The notes below the pieces were generated by a model that ran no database searches, was not told the DNA's origin, and worked only from the letters and a program-made list of their open reading frames with translations. DNA of 64,000 nucleotides, from contig DASZLX010000050.1 of NCBI GenBank assembly GCA_035552155.1, forward strand, positions 124,001 to 188,000, in the 5' to 3' direction. Made by a program: the position numbers and the translations under genes. The DNA is from DASXHY01 sp035552155. Lineage in GTDB: Bacteria > Verrucomicrobiota > Verrucomicrobiia > Limisphaerales > DASXHY01. This document shows positions 1-9,779 of this stretch, one piece after another (within the stretch, counting starts at the first letter, position 1; every line of letters begins with the position of its first letter).

Positions 1-2
1 AT

Positions 3-1253
<1,251 letters not shown>

Positions 1254-1278
1254 GGTTTTCAGATTAAGTCAGACGAAA

Positions 1279-1776
1279 ATGGCTTCATCTGACAACATTG
1301 CGATATACAACTGGCATCCTTTTCAAAGGAAGTATGTCGCGATAATGAGTGTCTTTAGTTTTCTCTGCGTGGGGGGATGCATCTTTTTCTACACAAACAC
1401 CTCCGAACTCAGTGGAAAAATAGTATCCGTTTCTCTAGGTAGCATTTTTCTGGTCGCGGCAATCGCTCTTCTAATTTCGCCTCAAACAAAAATAAATTTC
1501 TCCACCCACACCCTTTCTCGCGAAATTCGACTGTTCGGCCCGTACACATTCCGCTATAGAAATGTCAAATTCAGCGAATTCAACGCAGTCATAATCAACA
1601 AAACAGAATCCGAAGGAGGTTGCGATTATTTGGTCGGTTTGAATTATTTGTCCGACCGCAAGTTTTGGGTCACCTATTTTTCCAATATTCCGCAGGGGTA
1701 TCCATGTTCTCGAGCTGAACGGCTCGCAGAGCAGCTTTCGTCCGAGTTACAAATGCCGGTCAAGAGAATAGCTTAA
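1279..1776 (+). CDS. Hypothetical membrane protein, AT-rich
   Basis: I do not recognise this 165-residue protein. Two hydrophobic segments (about residues 20-40 and 47-66) suggest a membrane hairpin, followed by a soluble domain of about 95 residues rich in beta-forming residues (roughly 70-160). The layout resembles small membrane proteins with a PH-like or YdbT-like cytosolic domain, but no diagnostic motif is visible. Its codons are clearly more AT-rich than those of dnaA and the ABC gene beside it, which may mean recent acquisition. It lies 25 bp after dnaA and ends 14 bp before the ABC ATPase gene, so it may be co-transcribed with either. Confidence 0.6.
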   Translation: MASSDNIAIYNWHPFQRKYVAIMSVFSFLCVGGCIFFYTNTSELSGKIVSVSLGSIFLVAAIALLISPQTKINFSTHTLSREIRLFGPYTFRYRNVKFSEFNAVIINKTESEGGCDYLVGLNYLSDRKFWVTYFSNIPQGYPCSRAERLAEQLSSELQMPVKRIA

Positions 1777-1790
1777 ACATCGCCACCCTC

Positions 1791-2768
1791 ATGCCCGCAA
1801 TCGAAGTCAACGGCCTGACCAAAGCGTTCCAGACTTACAAGAAGCTTCCCGGCTTCAAAGGAGCCATTCGCGGGCTTTTTCATCGCCAGTACGAGCAGAC
1901 GGTCGCGGTAAAAGATGTCCGTTTCACGGTTGAACCGGGCGAATTGGTGGGTTTTCTCGGTCCTAATGGCGCTGGCAAGACCACCACGCTCAAAATGCTC
2001 GCCGGCCTGCTTTATCCCACCAGTGGCACGGCTCAGGTGCTCGGCTATACGCCTTGGCAGCGCGACGATGGCTACCGCCGCCAGTTCGCGCTCCTGCTCG
2101 GCCAGAAAAACCAGCTCTGGTGGGATTTGCCAGCGCGCGAATCGCTCGAACTCAACGCCAAAATTTACGGCATTTCGGACGATGCCCTCAATCGCACTGT
2201 TGATGAAATGACGGAATTGCTGGCGGTGCGCGACAAACTCAACGTGGCTGTGCGCGAGCTGTCCCTGGGCGAGCGCATGAAAATGGAGTTGATCGCTTCG
2301 CTGCTGCATCGCCCAAAAATCCTGTATCTGGACGAGCCGACCATCGGGTTGGATGTGGTGTCGCAAAAAACCGTGCGCGAATTTCTCCGCGAGCACAACG
2401 CCAAGCACAAAACCACCATCCTGCTCACCAGCCATTACATGACCGACATCCAGGAATTGTGCAAACGGGTCATCATCATTGATCGCGGGACGATTTCCTT
2501 CGATGGCCAATTGAGCGACGTGGTGGACCGGTTCGCGGATTTCAAGCTGATCACCATACAGTATGAGGGGACCGGCAGTTATTCGGCCGAAGCCGTGGCG
2601 AAATACGGCGAATTGGTCGAGCAAAGCCCGGGTTGCCTGACTTTGAGAGTAAAGCGCGACCGTGTCATCCCGGCCTGCAAAGCGCTGCTGGATGAATTGC
2701 CCGTGAGCGATATCGATATTCAGGAAGTGCCGATTGAAGATGTGATTCGGAAAATTTTTGCGAGGTGA
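1791..2768 (+). CDS. ABC transporter ATP-binding protein (ABC-2 exporter type)
   Basis: Nucleotide-binding subunit of a DrrA/YhaQ-like exporter, 325 residues, closest in my judgement to the COG4586 group, which has an extra basic segment before the A-loop. Visible motifs are Walker A GPNGAGKTT (about residues 58-66), a Q-loop region GQKNQLWWDL, signature LSLGERMKMEL, Walker B ILYLDEPTIGLD and switch histidine LLTSHYM. The C-terminal 90 residues form the usual accessory domain. This family normally has two ABC-2 membrane genes directly downstream; here the next gene is a convergent regulator, so the permeases must be elsewhere or missing. The N-terminus MPAIEVNGLTKAF supports the start. Confidence 0.88.
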   Translation: MPAIEVNGLTKAFQTYKKLPGFKGAIRGLFHRQYEQTVAVKDVRFTVEPGELVGFLGPNGAGKTTTLKMLAGLLYPTSGTAQVLGYTPWQRDDGYRRQFALLLGQKNQLWWDLPARESLELNAKIYGISDDALNRTVDEMTELLAVRDKLNVAVRELSLGERMKMELIASLLHRPKILYLDEPTIGLDVVSQKTVREFLREHNAKHKTTILLTSHYMTDIQELCKRVIIIDRGTISFDGQLSDVVDRFADFKLITIQYEGTGSYSAEAVAKYGELVEQSPGCLTLRVKRDRVIPACKALLDELPVSDIDIQEVPIEDVIRKIFAR

Positions 2769-2771
2769 TTT

Positions 2772-2876
2772 TTTGCCACAGAGGCACAGAGATCACAGAG
2801 TCCGAAAAGGCTTTTCCAGCGCTAAACTTCCTGAGCCCCTGCTTTCTTTCTTTATTTTCTCTGCCTCTGTGGCAAA
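2772..2876. repeat. Inverted-repeat element with CACAGAG iterons
   Basis: The left arm at 2772-2791 (TTTGCCACAGAGGCACAGAG) is matched in inverse orientation by 2859-2876; the outer 15 bp are perfect. The left arm continues as three CACAGAG units spaced 8-9 bp. The element fills the gap between two convergent genes almost exactly, so it could act as a bidirectional terminator or be a small mobile repeat. I have seen similar CACAGAG strings in other soil bacterial genomes, from memory only. Confidence 0.75.
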
Positions 2877-2889
2877 TCCAATTGCGAAT

Positions 2890-4272
2890 TCACCCCGCAT
2901 CAATCGCATACCCCGCATTACGGAAACGTTGCAGCTTGTAAATCAAAGCCCGGCGGCTGATGCCCAGCGCTTTTGCGGTTTCAGTGCGGTTGTAATCGTG
3001 CTTCCGCAACGCTTGCAGGATGGCCTGGCGCTCGATTTCTTCCAGTTGCTGCGCATCAACGGGCATTTGTGTCCCTGTAGGGTGCTGTGCCGCCGCCTCG
3101 CGGACCTTTGTTGGCAAATGCGTTGGCAAAATCAATTCGCTGCGGGCCAGCAGCACGGCGCGCTCCATGGCATTGCGCAGCTCCCGCACGTTGCCCGGCC
3201 ACGGATACGACTCCAGGCAGACGGCGACCGCTTCCGAAATACGCGCCCGGCCCTTTGCAAATTCCGAGATGAACAAGCTCGCCAGTGGCAAGATGTCCTC
3301 CCGCCGCTCGCGCAACGGCGGAATATTCAGCTCCACCACGTTCAGGCGATAAAATAAATCCTCGCGGAAGCGACCGTTCTTAACTTCGTCCTCCAGGTTC
3401 TTGTTGCTGGCGGCCAGGATGCGCGCGTTCGTCCGGACCTCGCGGTTCGAGCCGACGCGCTGGAAGGTTCCATTCTGCGTCACCCGCAGCAGTTTTGCCT
3501 GCAGTTGCGGAGACATCTCGGCGATTTCATCCAGGAAAATCGTCCCGTCATCGGCCTCCTCAAATCTTCCGATGCGTTGCGCGTGGGCACCGGTGAACGC
3601 GCCTTTCTCGTGGCCGAACAGCTCGCTTTCCAGCAAAGCTTCCGGAATCGCGGCGCAATTCACTTTGATAATCGGCCCCTGGGAGCGCGCGCTCCAGGCG
3701 TGGATGACGTCCGCCAAAATCTCTTTGCCCACGCCGCTTTCGCCGCTGATGAGCACGCGCGTGTCCGACGGCGCAATCAGCGAAGCATCGCGATAGACGG
3801 CCATCATCAGCGGGCTGCGCGCGACTACCGAGTCCGGCAACGGCTTGTCCTCGCCATGCAACAACGGTGCTTTTTTGGAAATGCCCGTCGTGTGCTGGAC
3901 TGAAGCGAGGAGTTCATCGAGATCGATGGGTTTGGCGAGGTAATTCACCGCGCCATCGCGCATGGCGGCCACGGCATCGCGGACATCCGTGAAGGCGGTC
4001 ACCAGCAGCACTGGAACGGTAATATGCTCTTTGCGCGCCGCGCGAAGCGTTTCGATGCCCGACAGGCCGGGCATGCGCACGTCGGAAATCATCATGTTGA
4101 AAGGTCCGCCGCGCAGCGCTTCCAGGGCGCGCTCCCCCGAATCCACCACCGCTGTTTCGAATCCCTGGCTTTTCAGGAACGAATTCAGCAGGCTGCGCTG
4201 TCCCGGGTCATCATCCACGATGAGAATGCGCGGGGTTGGCAGGCTGTCTTTGCCGGATTCAGGCATGGGCAC
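2890..4272 (-). CDS. Sigma-54-dependent NtrC-family response regulator
   Basis: Transcription activator of RpoN promoters, about 460 residues. The receiver domain is at about 15-130, with phospho-acceptor Asp64 in MISDVRMPG and acidic pocket VDDD. The AAA+ domain follows, with Walker A GESGVGKE, the sigma-54-contacting loop GAFTGA, Walker B TIFLDEIAEM and the R-finger region NGRFREDLFYRLNVV. A Fis-type helix-turn-helix (TETAKALGISRRALIYKL) ends the protein. The start is GTG at 4272 or ATG at 4266; both precede the receiver domain by about 12 residues. No histidine kinase gene lies nearby, so it is an orphan regulator whose partner and targets cannot be read from the window. It is convergent with the ABC ATPase gene. 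Confidence 0.95.
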   Translation of the reverse strand: MPMPESGKDSLPTPRILIVDDDPGQRSLLNSFLKSQGFETAVVDSGERALEALRGGPFNMMISDVRMPGLSGIETLRAARKEHITVPVLLVTAFTDVRDAVAAMRDGAVNYLAKPIDLDELLASVQHTTGISKKAPLLHGEDKPLPDSVVARSPLMMAVYRDASLIAPSDTRVLISGESGVGKEILADVIHAWSARSQGPIIKVNCAAIPEALLESELFGHEKGAFTGAHAQRIGRFEEADDGTIFLDEIAEMSPQLQAKLLRVTQNGTFQRVGSNREVRTNARILAASNKNLEDEVKNGRFREDLFYRLNVVELNIPPLRERREDILPLASLFISEFAKGRARISEAVAVCLESYPWPGNVRELRNAMERAVLLARSELILPTHLPTKVREAAAQHPTGTQMPVDAQQLEEIERQAILQALRKHDYNRTETAKALGISRRALIYKLQRFRNAGYAIDAG

Positions 4273-4322
4273 AAGCTATGTCAATTGCGGCATTGGCCAA
4301 AAGGAATTTCTAACCGCCTCCC

Positions 4323-4345
4323 GGGAGCGCCGGCGTCCCGCCGGC
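4323..4345. repeat. Palindromic repeat, copy A
   Basis: A 23-bp unit containing the perfect hairpin GCCGGCG-TCC-CGCCGGC (4329-4345). An identical 23-bp copy sits at 22696-22718. It lies upstream of the regulator gene and ahead of the peptide-transporter gene. Confidence 0.8.
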
Positions 4346-4520
4346 AAGTTTTAGAGGCGGACGCGACACGAGTTAGGGGGCGCGGCTGGTTCTGCTCGAA
4401 CTGATCGCATTTATTGAATCGTTGCGGTTGGCTTTAGCACAACTGCCCGCCCCAAAGGGCGCACTTCTTTTTCCAGTCTGGACATTAAAGGGATTTTTCC
4501 GTACGCAGAAGGGCAAATCC

Positions 4521-6146
4521 ATGGCCGTCGAAACAAATCCTTCCTCCAACCGTTGGCCCCCCCAAATCAAATACATCGTCGGCAACGAAGCCTGCGAGCG
4601 ATTCAGCTACTATGGCATGAAGAGCATCCTCGCCGGATATATTACCGGCGAAGTGGTCAGAGGCGGCCTGGGCCAAAGCGATGACACGGCCACCTGCATC
4701 ATTCATTTGTTCGTGTTCGTCAATTATTTCATGCCGCTGCTGGGCGCGTGGCTGTCCGATAAAATTGTAGGCCGATATCACACCATCCTGTGGGTGTCCC
4801 TGTTCTACTGTGCCGGGCACGGAGTGCTCGCGTGCAGCGATTTGACCCACACCGTTGATGGGAAGATGCTTTTGTTGTGCGCGGGTTTGGGTTTGATTGC
4901 CTTTGGCGCTGGCGGCATCAAGCCCTGTGTGTCCGCTTTCATGGGCGATCAATTCAAGCCCGAGCAATCGCACCTGTTGCAAAAGGCCTACGGCGCTTTT
5001 TATTGGTCCATCAATTTGGGCTCGTTTTTTTCGTTCCTCGTCATTCCGTGGGTTAAGAATCATCACGGCTACAGCCCCGCATTCGCCGTGCCGGGAGTCC
5101 TGATGGCGATTGCCACATTTGTTTTTTGGCTAGGACGAAAACATTATCTCCGCGTGCCGCCCAGCCGCGAAACCAAGACCCCCGGGTTCTTTGATGTGTT
5201 TTTCACCGCCTACCGGCAATCCCGCTTCTCGTTGGCGCCTCTCTACAATCTCCTGACCACCATGGTACTCCCCTTATTGGTCATGGTGGGATTAACCTTC
5301 GTTGCAGTCTATGTGGCGACAACCCACCACATGACTCCCGCGGCGCACACCGTTGGCTGGGCAGCCTTGATTTGCGCGGGACTATGGTACGCCTCCGTGG
5401 TGGCCTCCAGCATAATGGGGAAACTGGATTTCCCCGACAGCTTCTGGCAGGGAGCCCGGAGCCGTTACGGTGAACGTGAAATCAATGCCGCGCGCTCGGT
5501 CGGACCGATTCTATTTGTGTTTGCCTTGATCCCCGTTTTCTTCTCGCTCTTCGACCAAACCAATTCCACCTGGGTATTGCAGGGGGAGAAAATGGTGCCT
5601 GCTCAATTTTTTGGCTTCACCATCGGAGCCGAGGAAATGCAGTCCGCCAATCCGCTGTTCGTAATGATTCTCGTGCCTTTGATGACGGGCTTGCTGTACC
5701 CGCGCATTGGTCGCTTGGCGTCGCCGCTGCGGCGCATGTCCATGGGTATGTTCGTGGCGGCTTTCTCGTATGTGGTCGTGGCATTGATTCAATCCCGTAT
5801 CGAATCCGGCGCGCATATAAGCGTCCTCTGGCAGGCCGTGCCGTATGTGATTCTGACTATAGCCGAAGTGTTCGTGTCCACGACCGGGCTGGAATTCGCC
5901 TTCCGCGAAGCCGCGCCGGAAATGAAAAGCCTCGTCATGAGTTTCTGGCTCTTGACGGTCGCGCTCGGTGATTTGTTGGTCGCCGGCATCACTGAGATTT
6001 TTTCCGGCACCGGCGCACACTCCGCCTCGGTCAGCACGTCGAGATTCCTGTCGTACGCGGGCCTGACCTTTGTGGTGGCTATTCTATTCAGTATCGTCGC
6101 CGCCCATTACCGCTATCGCGATAAAGCCGCCGCCGAAGGGAAATAG
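4521..6146 (+). CDS. POT/PTR-family proton-dependent oligopeptide transporter
   Basis: Major-facilitator importer of di- and tripeptides coupled to protons (PTR2/DtpT group), in the inner membrane. Family signatures are EACERFSYYGMKSIL near the N-terminus and GGIKPCVSAFMGDQF in the helix 4-5 region; about 14 hydrophobic segments fit the usual length (541 residues). I place the start at ATG 4521, eight bases after a GAAGGG ribosome-binding sequence. The frame is open about 100 bp further upstream, but that stretch does not resemble the family. It stands alone, upstream of the opp operon, so two peptide-uptake routes are encoded side by side. Confidence 0.93.
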   Translation: MAVETNPSSNRWPPQIKYIVGNEACERFSYYGMKSILAGYITGEVVRGGLGQSDDTATCIIHLFVFVNYFMPLLGAWLSDKIVGRYHTILWVSLFYCAGHGVLACSDLTHTVDGKMLLLCAGLGLIAFGAGGIKPCVSAFMGDQFKPEQSHLLQKAYGAFYWSINLGSFFSFLVIPWVKNHHGYSPAFAVPGVLMAIATFVFWLGRKHYLRVPPSRETKTPGFFDVFFTAYRQSRFSLAPLYNLLTTMVLPLLVMVGLTFVAVYVATTHHMTPAAHTVGWAALICAGLWYASVVASSIMGKLDFPDSFWQGARSRYGEREINAARSVGPILFVFALIPVFFSLFDQTNSTWVLQGEKMVPAQFFGFTIGAEEMQSANPLFVMILVPLMTGLLYPRIGRLASPLRRMSMGMFVAAFSYVVVALIQSRIESGAHISVLWQAVPYVILTIAEVFVSTTGLEFAFREAAPEMKSLVMSFWLLTVALGDLLVAGITEIFSGTGAHSASVSTSRFLSYAGLTFVVAILFSIVAAHYRYRDKAAAEGK

Positions 6147-6311
6147 CCGAGCCCCAAGTTCGTCCTCCTCGAGATTTCCCCGAACCGAGGACCAAGAGGA
6201 TCCTCAACAATCGCCTCGGATTGGAGCGGAGAGCCCTTATTCACGGAAGCCCCCTGAAACTGCCCGGTTGCTTTTTTTGAAGATTCCCCGTTTCCTAAGT
6301 GTCGAAACAGC

Positions 6312-7958
6312 ATGCAGTTTGCATCCAAGCATCTCTCGCGGCGACGCTTTGTTCATTGTCTCGGCGCGGCGGCCACGTTTTCTCTCCTGCCCGGTTGCGC
6401 CAAGCGCGAGACGCTCGTAGAGGTCGGCGACCGCGACCTGGTCCTCCACCTCGGCAACGGCACCGAACCGCAGGATATCGATCCCGGCGTCGTCACGGGC
6501 GTGCAGGAATATCACATCATGATGTCCCTGCTGGAGGGTCTCGTGTCGGAAGACCCGGTGGATTTGCATCCCGTTCCCGGCGTGGCGGAAAGATGGGACG
6601 TTTCGCCTGATCGCAGAGTTTACACCTTTCATCTGCGCGACAACGCCAAATGGTCGAATGGCGAGCCGGTGACAGCGCGGGATTTCCTGGAAACTTACCA
6701 ACGGAACCTGACCCCCTCGCTGGGCTACGAATATTCCTACATGCATTTCGTGGTGAAAAATGCCGAGGCTTACAATACGGGCAAGCTCACGGATTTCAAT
6801 CAATGCGGTTACAAGGTCATTGATGATCGCACGCTCGAGGTCACGCTCGATAATCCGACGCCTTATTTCCTTTCATTGCTGCTTCATCATTCGTGGTATC
6901 CCGTGCACATGCCCACCTTGAGGAAGTATGGCGATCCTTATCAGCGCGGCAACCGATGGACCCGTCCCGGACGTTATGTCGGCAACGGCAGCTTTGTCCT
7001 CGCCAAATGGCGGGTCAACGACGTCATTGAAGTCCGCAAAAGCCCCACCTACTGGGACCGTGAGCGCGTGAAGCTGAATGCGATTCGTTTTTACCCCATC
7101 GAAAGCGACGATACCGAAGAACGCGCGTTTCGCGCCGGCCAGCTTCATATCACGTATACCTTGCCGCCGTCCAAAATCGAATATTATAAAACCAATAACG
7201 CTGCCGTGCTGCAGATTTTTCCTTTTCTTACGACTTATTTTTATCGGGTGAACGTGACCAAGCCGCCCGTGAACGATAAACGGGTCCGGAAGGCCCTCGC
7301 GATGGCAATCGATCGGGAGAGCATCGTCAAAGACATTGTGAAGGGCGGCGAAATTCCCGCTTTCAATCTCACGCCGCCGGGCACCGCCGGTTACACCTGC
7401 CGCGCCCAGTTGCGCGAGGATATCGCGGCGGCGAAACAGTTGCTGGCCGAAGCGGGCTATCCGGATGGTAAAGGCATGCCGCCGGTGGAAATTCTTTACA
7501 ATACCCTCGAATCTCATCGCACCATTGCCGAAGCGATTCAAGAGATGTGGAAGACGAAGCTCGGCGTGGACGCACGGCTCGTGAACGAGGAATGGAAGGT
7601 CTATCTCGATTCACAACGCTCACTGAATTACCAGGTATGCCGCGCCGGATGGACCGGTGACTACGACGATCCCAATACGTTTCTGGATTTGTGGACGACC
7701 GGCAGCGGCAATAACGAAACCGGCTGGTCCAATCCCGAATACGACCAACTCATCGTCCAGGCGGCGGCCACTGTAGATCCGCAGCAGCGCCTCGAAGTTT
7801 TCCAAAAAGCCGAAGCCCTGCTAATGGACGAGATGCCGATCATTCCCATCTATTTCTACACGCGCATTTACCTCCAACGGCCTGAGGTCAAGGGTTGGTA
7901 CTCGAACATTCTCGATAATCACCCTTACAAGTACATGTCCCTCGAGGCGCCGAAATAA
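6312..7958 (+). CDS. oppA: Oligopeptide ABC transporter, substrate-binding lipoprotein OppA
   Basis: Periplasmic peptide-binding component of the Opp importer (SBP_bac_5 family), 548 residues. The N-terminus has a twin-arginine motif SRRRFVH, a hydrophobic stretch and a lipobox ending LLPGC, which points to Tat export and lipidation of the Cys near residue 29. The mature part shows the family pattern: LVLHLGNGTEPQDIDPG at its beginning, then YTFHLRDNAKWSNGEPVTA, later VRKALAMAIDRESIV, and YDQLI near the end. It is the first gene of oppABCDF; only 3 bp separate it from oppB. A Tat signal on OppA is less usual than a Sec signal. Confidence 0.95.
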   Translation: MQFASKHLSRRRFVHCLGAAATFSLLPGCAKRETLVEVGDRDLVLHLGNGTEPQDIDPGVVTGVQEYHIMMSLLEGLVSEDPVDLHPVPGVAERWDVSPDRRVYTFHLRDNAKWSNGEPVTARDFLETYQRNLTPSLGYEYSYMHFVVKNAEAYNTGKLTDFNQCGYKVIDDRTLEVTLDNPTPYFLSLLLHHSWYPVHMPTLRKYGDPYQRGNRWTRPGRYVGNGSFVLAKWRVNDVIEVRKSPTYWDRERVKLNAIRFYPIESDDTEERAFRAGQLHITYTLPPSKIEYYKTNNAAVLQIFPFLTTYFYRVNVTKPPVNDKRVRKALAMAIDRESIVKDIVKGGEIPAFNLTPPGTAGYTCRAQLREDIAAAKQLLAEAGYPDGKGMPPVEILYNTLESHRTIAEAIQEMWKTKLGVDARLVNEEWKVYLDSQRSLNYQVCRAGWTGDYDDPNTFLDLWTTGSGNNETGWSNPEYDQLIVQAAATVDPQQRLEVFQKAEALLMDEMPIIPIYFYTRIYLQRPEVKGWYSNILDNHPYKYMSLEAPK

Positions 7959-7961
7959 ACC

Positions 7962-8885
7962 ATGCTGCGTTTCATTCTCAAAAGAATTTTGGAGGCGATT
8001 CCGGTGCTGTTCATCGTCGCCACCATCACTTTCTTTTTGCTGCATCGCATGCCCGGTGGGCCGTTCGACACGGAACGGCCGATGACTCCGGAAGTCAAAA
8101 AACAGGTGGAAGCGTATTACGGTCTCGATAAACCCGTCGCGCAACAATATTTCAACTACATGAAGCGGCTGGTGCTTCATGGCGACCTCGGCATGTCCCA
8201 GAAATACTTCGGTTGGAGCGTAAACGAATTGCTCGCTGGCTCTCTTCCAGTGTCACTCGAACTCGGCCTGGAAGGTTTGCTGTTCGCACTCTTCTTTGGG
8301 TTGCTTGCCGGCATCATTGCATCGCTGCGGAAAAATACGGCGAGCGATTACGTCCCGATGTCGATCGCCACGCTCGGCATCTGCATCCCCAATTTTGTGA
8401 CGGGGCCTTTACTCATTCTCGTATTCGCAATTTACTTCGGCCAATTCAACGCCTCCGGATGGAATTTCCCGCGCGACCGCATCCTGCCGGCCATGACGCT
8501 GGGACTCTATTACATGGCTTACATCTCGCGCCTCACCCGCGGCGGGATGCTCGAAATTCTGAACCAGGATTTCATTCGCACTGCTCGTGCCAAGGGCGCT
8601 TCCGAACGGCGCATTGTCTGGAAACATTCCTTGCGCGGCGGATTGTTGTCCGTTGTTTCTTTTCTCGGCCCGGCCGTTAGCGGAATCGTCACCGGGTCGC
8701 TGGTCGTGGAACTCATTTTTGATATTCCGGGCGCGGCCCGATTCTTTGTCGGCGCTGCTTTCAACCGCGATGGCCCCATGCTGATGGGCACAACCCTGGT
8801 TTACGCGGTGCTGGTTGTCGTAATGAATTTATTGGCTGACGTGGTGCAAATTTGGATGAACCCCCGGCTTCGCTTCGAAGAATGA
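7962..8885 (+). CDS. oppB: Oligopeptide ABC transporter permease OppB
   Basis: Inner-membrane permease, 307 residues, six predicted helices. It begins with the typical MLRFILKRILEAIPVLFIV and keeps HRMPGGPFD and a GLDKPVAQQY stretch characteristic of OppB/DppB. The EAA loop that contacts the ATPases is visible as YISRLTRGGMLEIL followed by RTARAKGAS. It starts 3 bp after oppA, and its TGA overlaps the ATG of oppC by 4 bp, indicating translational coupling. Confidence 0.96.
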   Translation: MLRFILKRILEAIPVLFIVATITFFLLHRMPGGPFDTERPMTPEVKKQVEAYYGLDKPVAQQYFNYMKRLVLHGDLGMSQKYFGWSVNELLAGSLPVSLELGLEGLLFALFFGLLAGIIASLRKNTASDYVPMSIATLGICIPNFVTGPLLILVFAIYFGQFNASGWNFPRDRILPAMTLGLYYMAYISRLTRGGMLEILNQDFIRTARAKGASERRIVWKHSLRGGLLSVVSFLGPAVSGIVTGSLVVELIFDIPGAARFFVGAAFNRDGPMLMGTTLVYAVLVVVMNLLADVVQIWMNPRLRFEE

Positions 8886-9778
8886 GCGCCGAATTCCCCA
8901 CAGTTACACAACACACGGGCGAGGTCGAAGCCGGCCAGTCGCTGTGGCAGGACGCCTGGCATCGATTGCGCCAGAACAAACTGGCGCTTATCGGCGCATG
9001 TTTCATTGCGCTCCTGACCATTGCTTGTTTTCTCACGCCTTTGATTGCTCCTGGATCCTACGAGAAAACAAACTTGGCACTCGGCCCGGCGGCGCCCAGT
9101 CACGCCCACTGGCTCGGCACGGACATCCTCGGGCGGGATATGCTGTCGCGCATTTTGTTTGGCGGGTGCATTTCGCTATCGGTCGGGCTGGCGGCGACGC
9201 TCGTCTCCGTCCTCATTGGCGTACTTTACGGCGCGATTTCCGGCTATGTCGGCGGCCGCCTGGATGTCGTTATGATGCGCGTCGTGGATATTGCCTATTC
9301 CCTGCCGTTCGTGGTTTTTGTCATCTTGATTCTGGTCGTATTCGGGCGAAACATCGTGCTGCTCTTCATGGCTATCGGCGCAGTGTCCTGGCTCGATATG
9401 GCCCGCATCGTTCGCGGCCAGGTGATGTCGCTCAAAAAACAGGAATTCGTCGAAGCCGCCGTTGCGCTCGGCCTGCGCAAACGCCGGATAATCCTCCGCC
9501 ACATGATTCCCAACGTGCTCGGGATCGTGGCGATTTACGCCACACTTATCGTGCCCAGCGTCATGCTCCTCGAAGCTTTCTTGAGTTTCCTGGGCCTGGG
9601 CGTTCAAGCGCCGATGAGTTCGTGGGGTACGCTCATTAATGACGGCCGCAAAAGCATGGAGGAATATCCGTGGCTGCTGATTTATCCGAGCCTGTTTTTC
9701 TCCCTGACGCTTTTCTCCCTTAATTTTCTCGGCGACGGTTTGCGTGACGCGCTCGACGTACGCGCGTCCAAGGATTGA
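8882..9778 (+). CDS. oppC: Oligopeptide ABC transporter permease OppC
   Basis: Second Opp permease, 298 residues. After an N-terminal cytosolic segment and first helix come the conserved HWLGTDILGRDMLSRILFG motif and the EAA loop ARIVRGQVMSLKKQEFVEAA-ALG of OppC/DppC. The in-frame ATG at 8852 lies inside oppB. I prefer ATG 8882 because it forms the 4-bp ATGA overlap with the oppB stop and gives the usual length. oppD follows after one base. Confidence 0.96.
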   Translation: MSAEFPTVTQHTGEVEAGQSLWQDAWHRLRQNKLALIGACFIALLTIACFLTPLIAPGSYEKTNLALGPAAPSHAHWLGTDILGRDMLSRILFGGCISLSVGLAATLVSVLIGVLYGAISGYVGGRLDVVMMRVVDIAYSLPFVVFVILILVVFGRNIVLLFMAIGAVSWLDMARIVRGQVMSLKKQEFVEAAVALGLRKRRIILRHMIPNVLGIVAIYATLIVPSVMLLEAFLSFLGLGVQAPMSSWGTLINDGRKSMEEYPWLLIYPSLFFSLTLFSLNFLGDGLRDALDVRASKD

Positions 9779-9779
9779 T

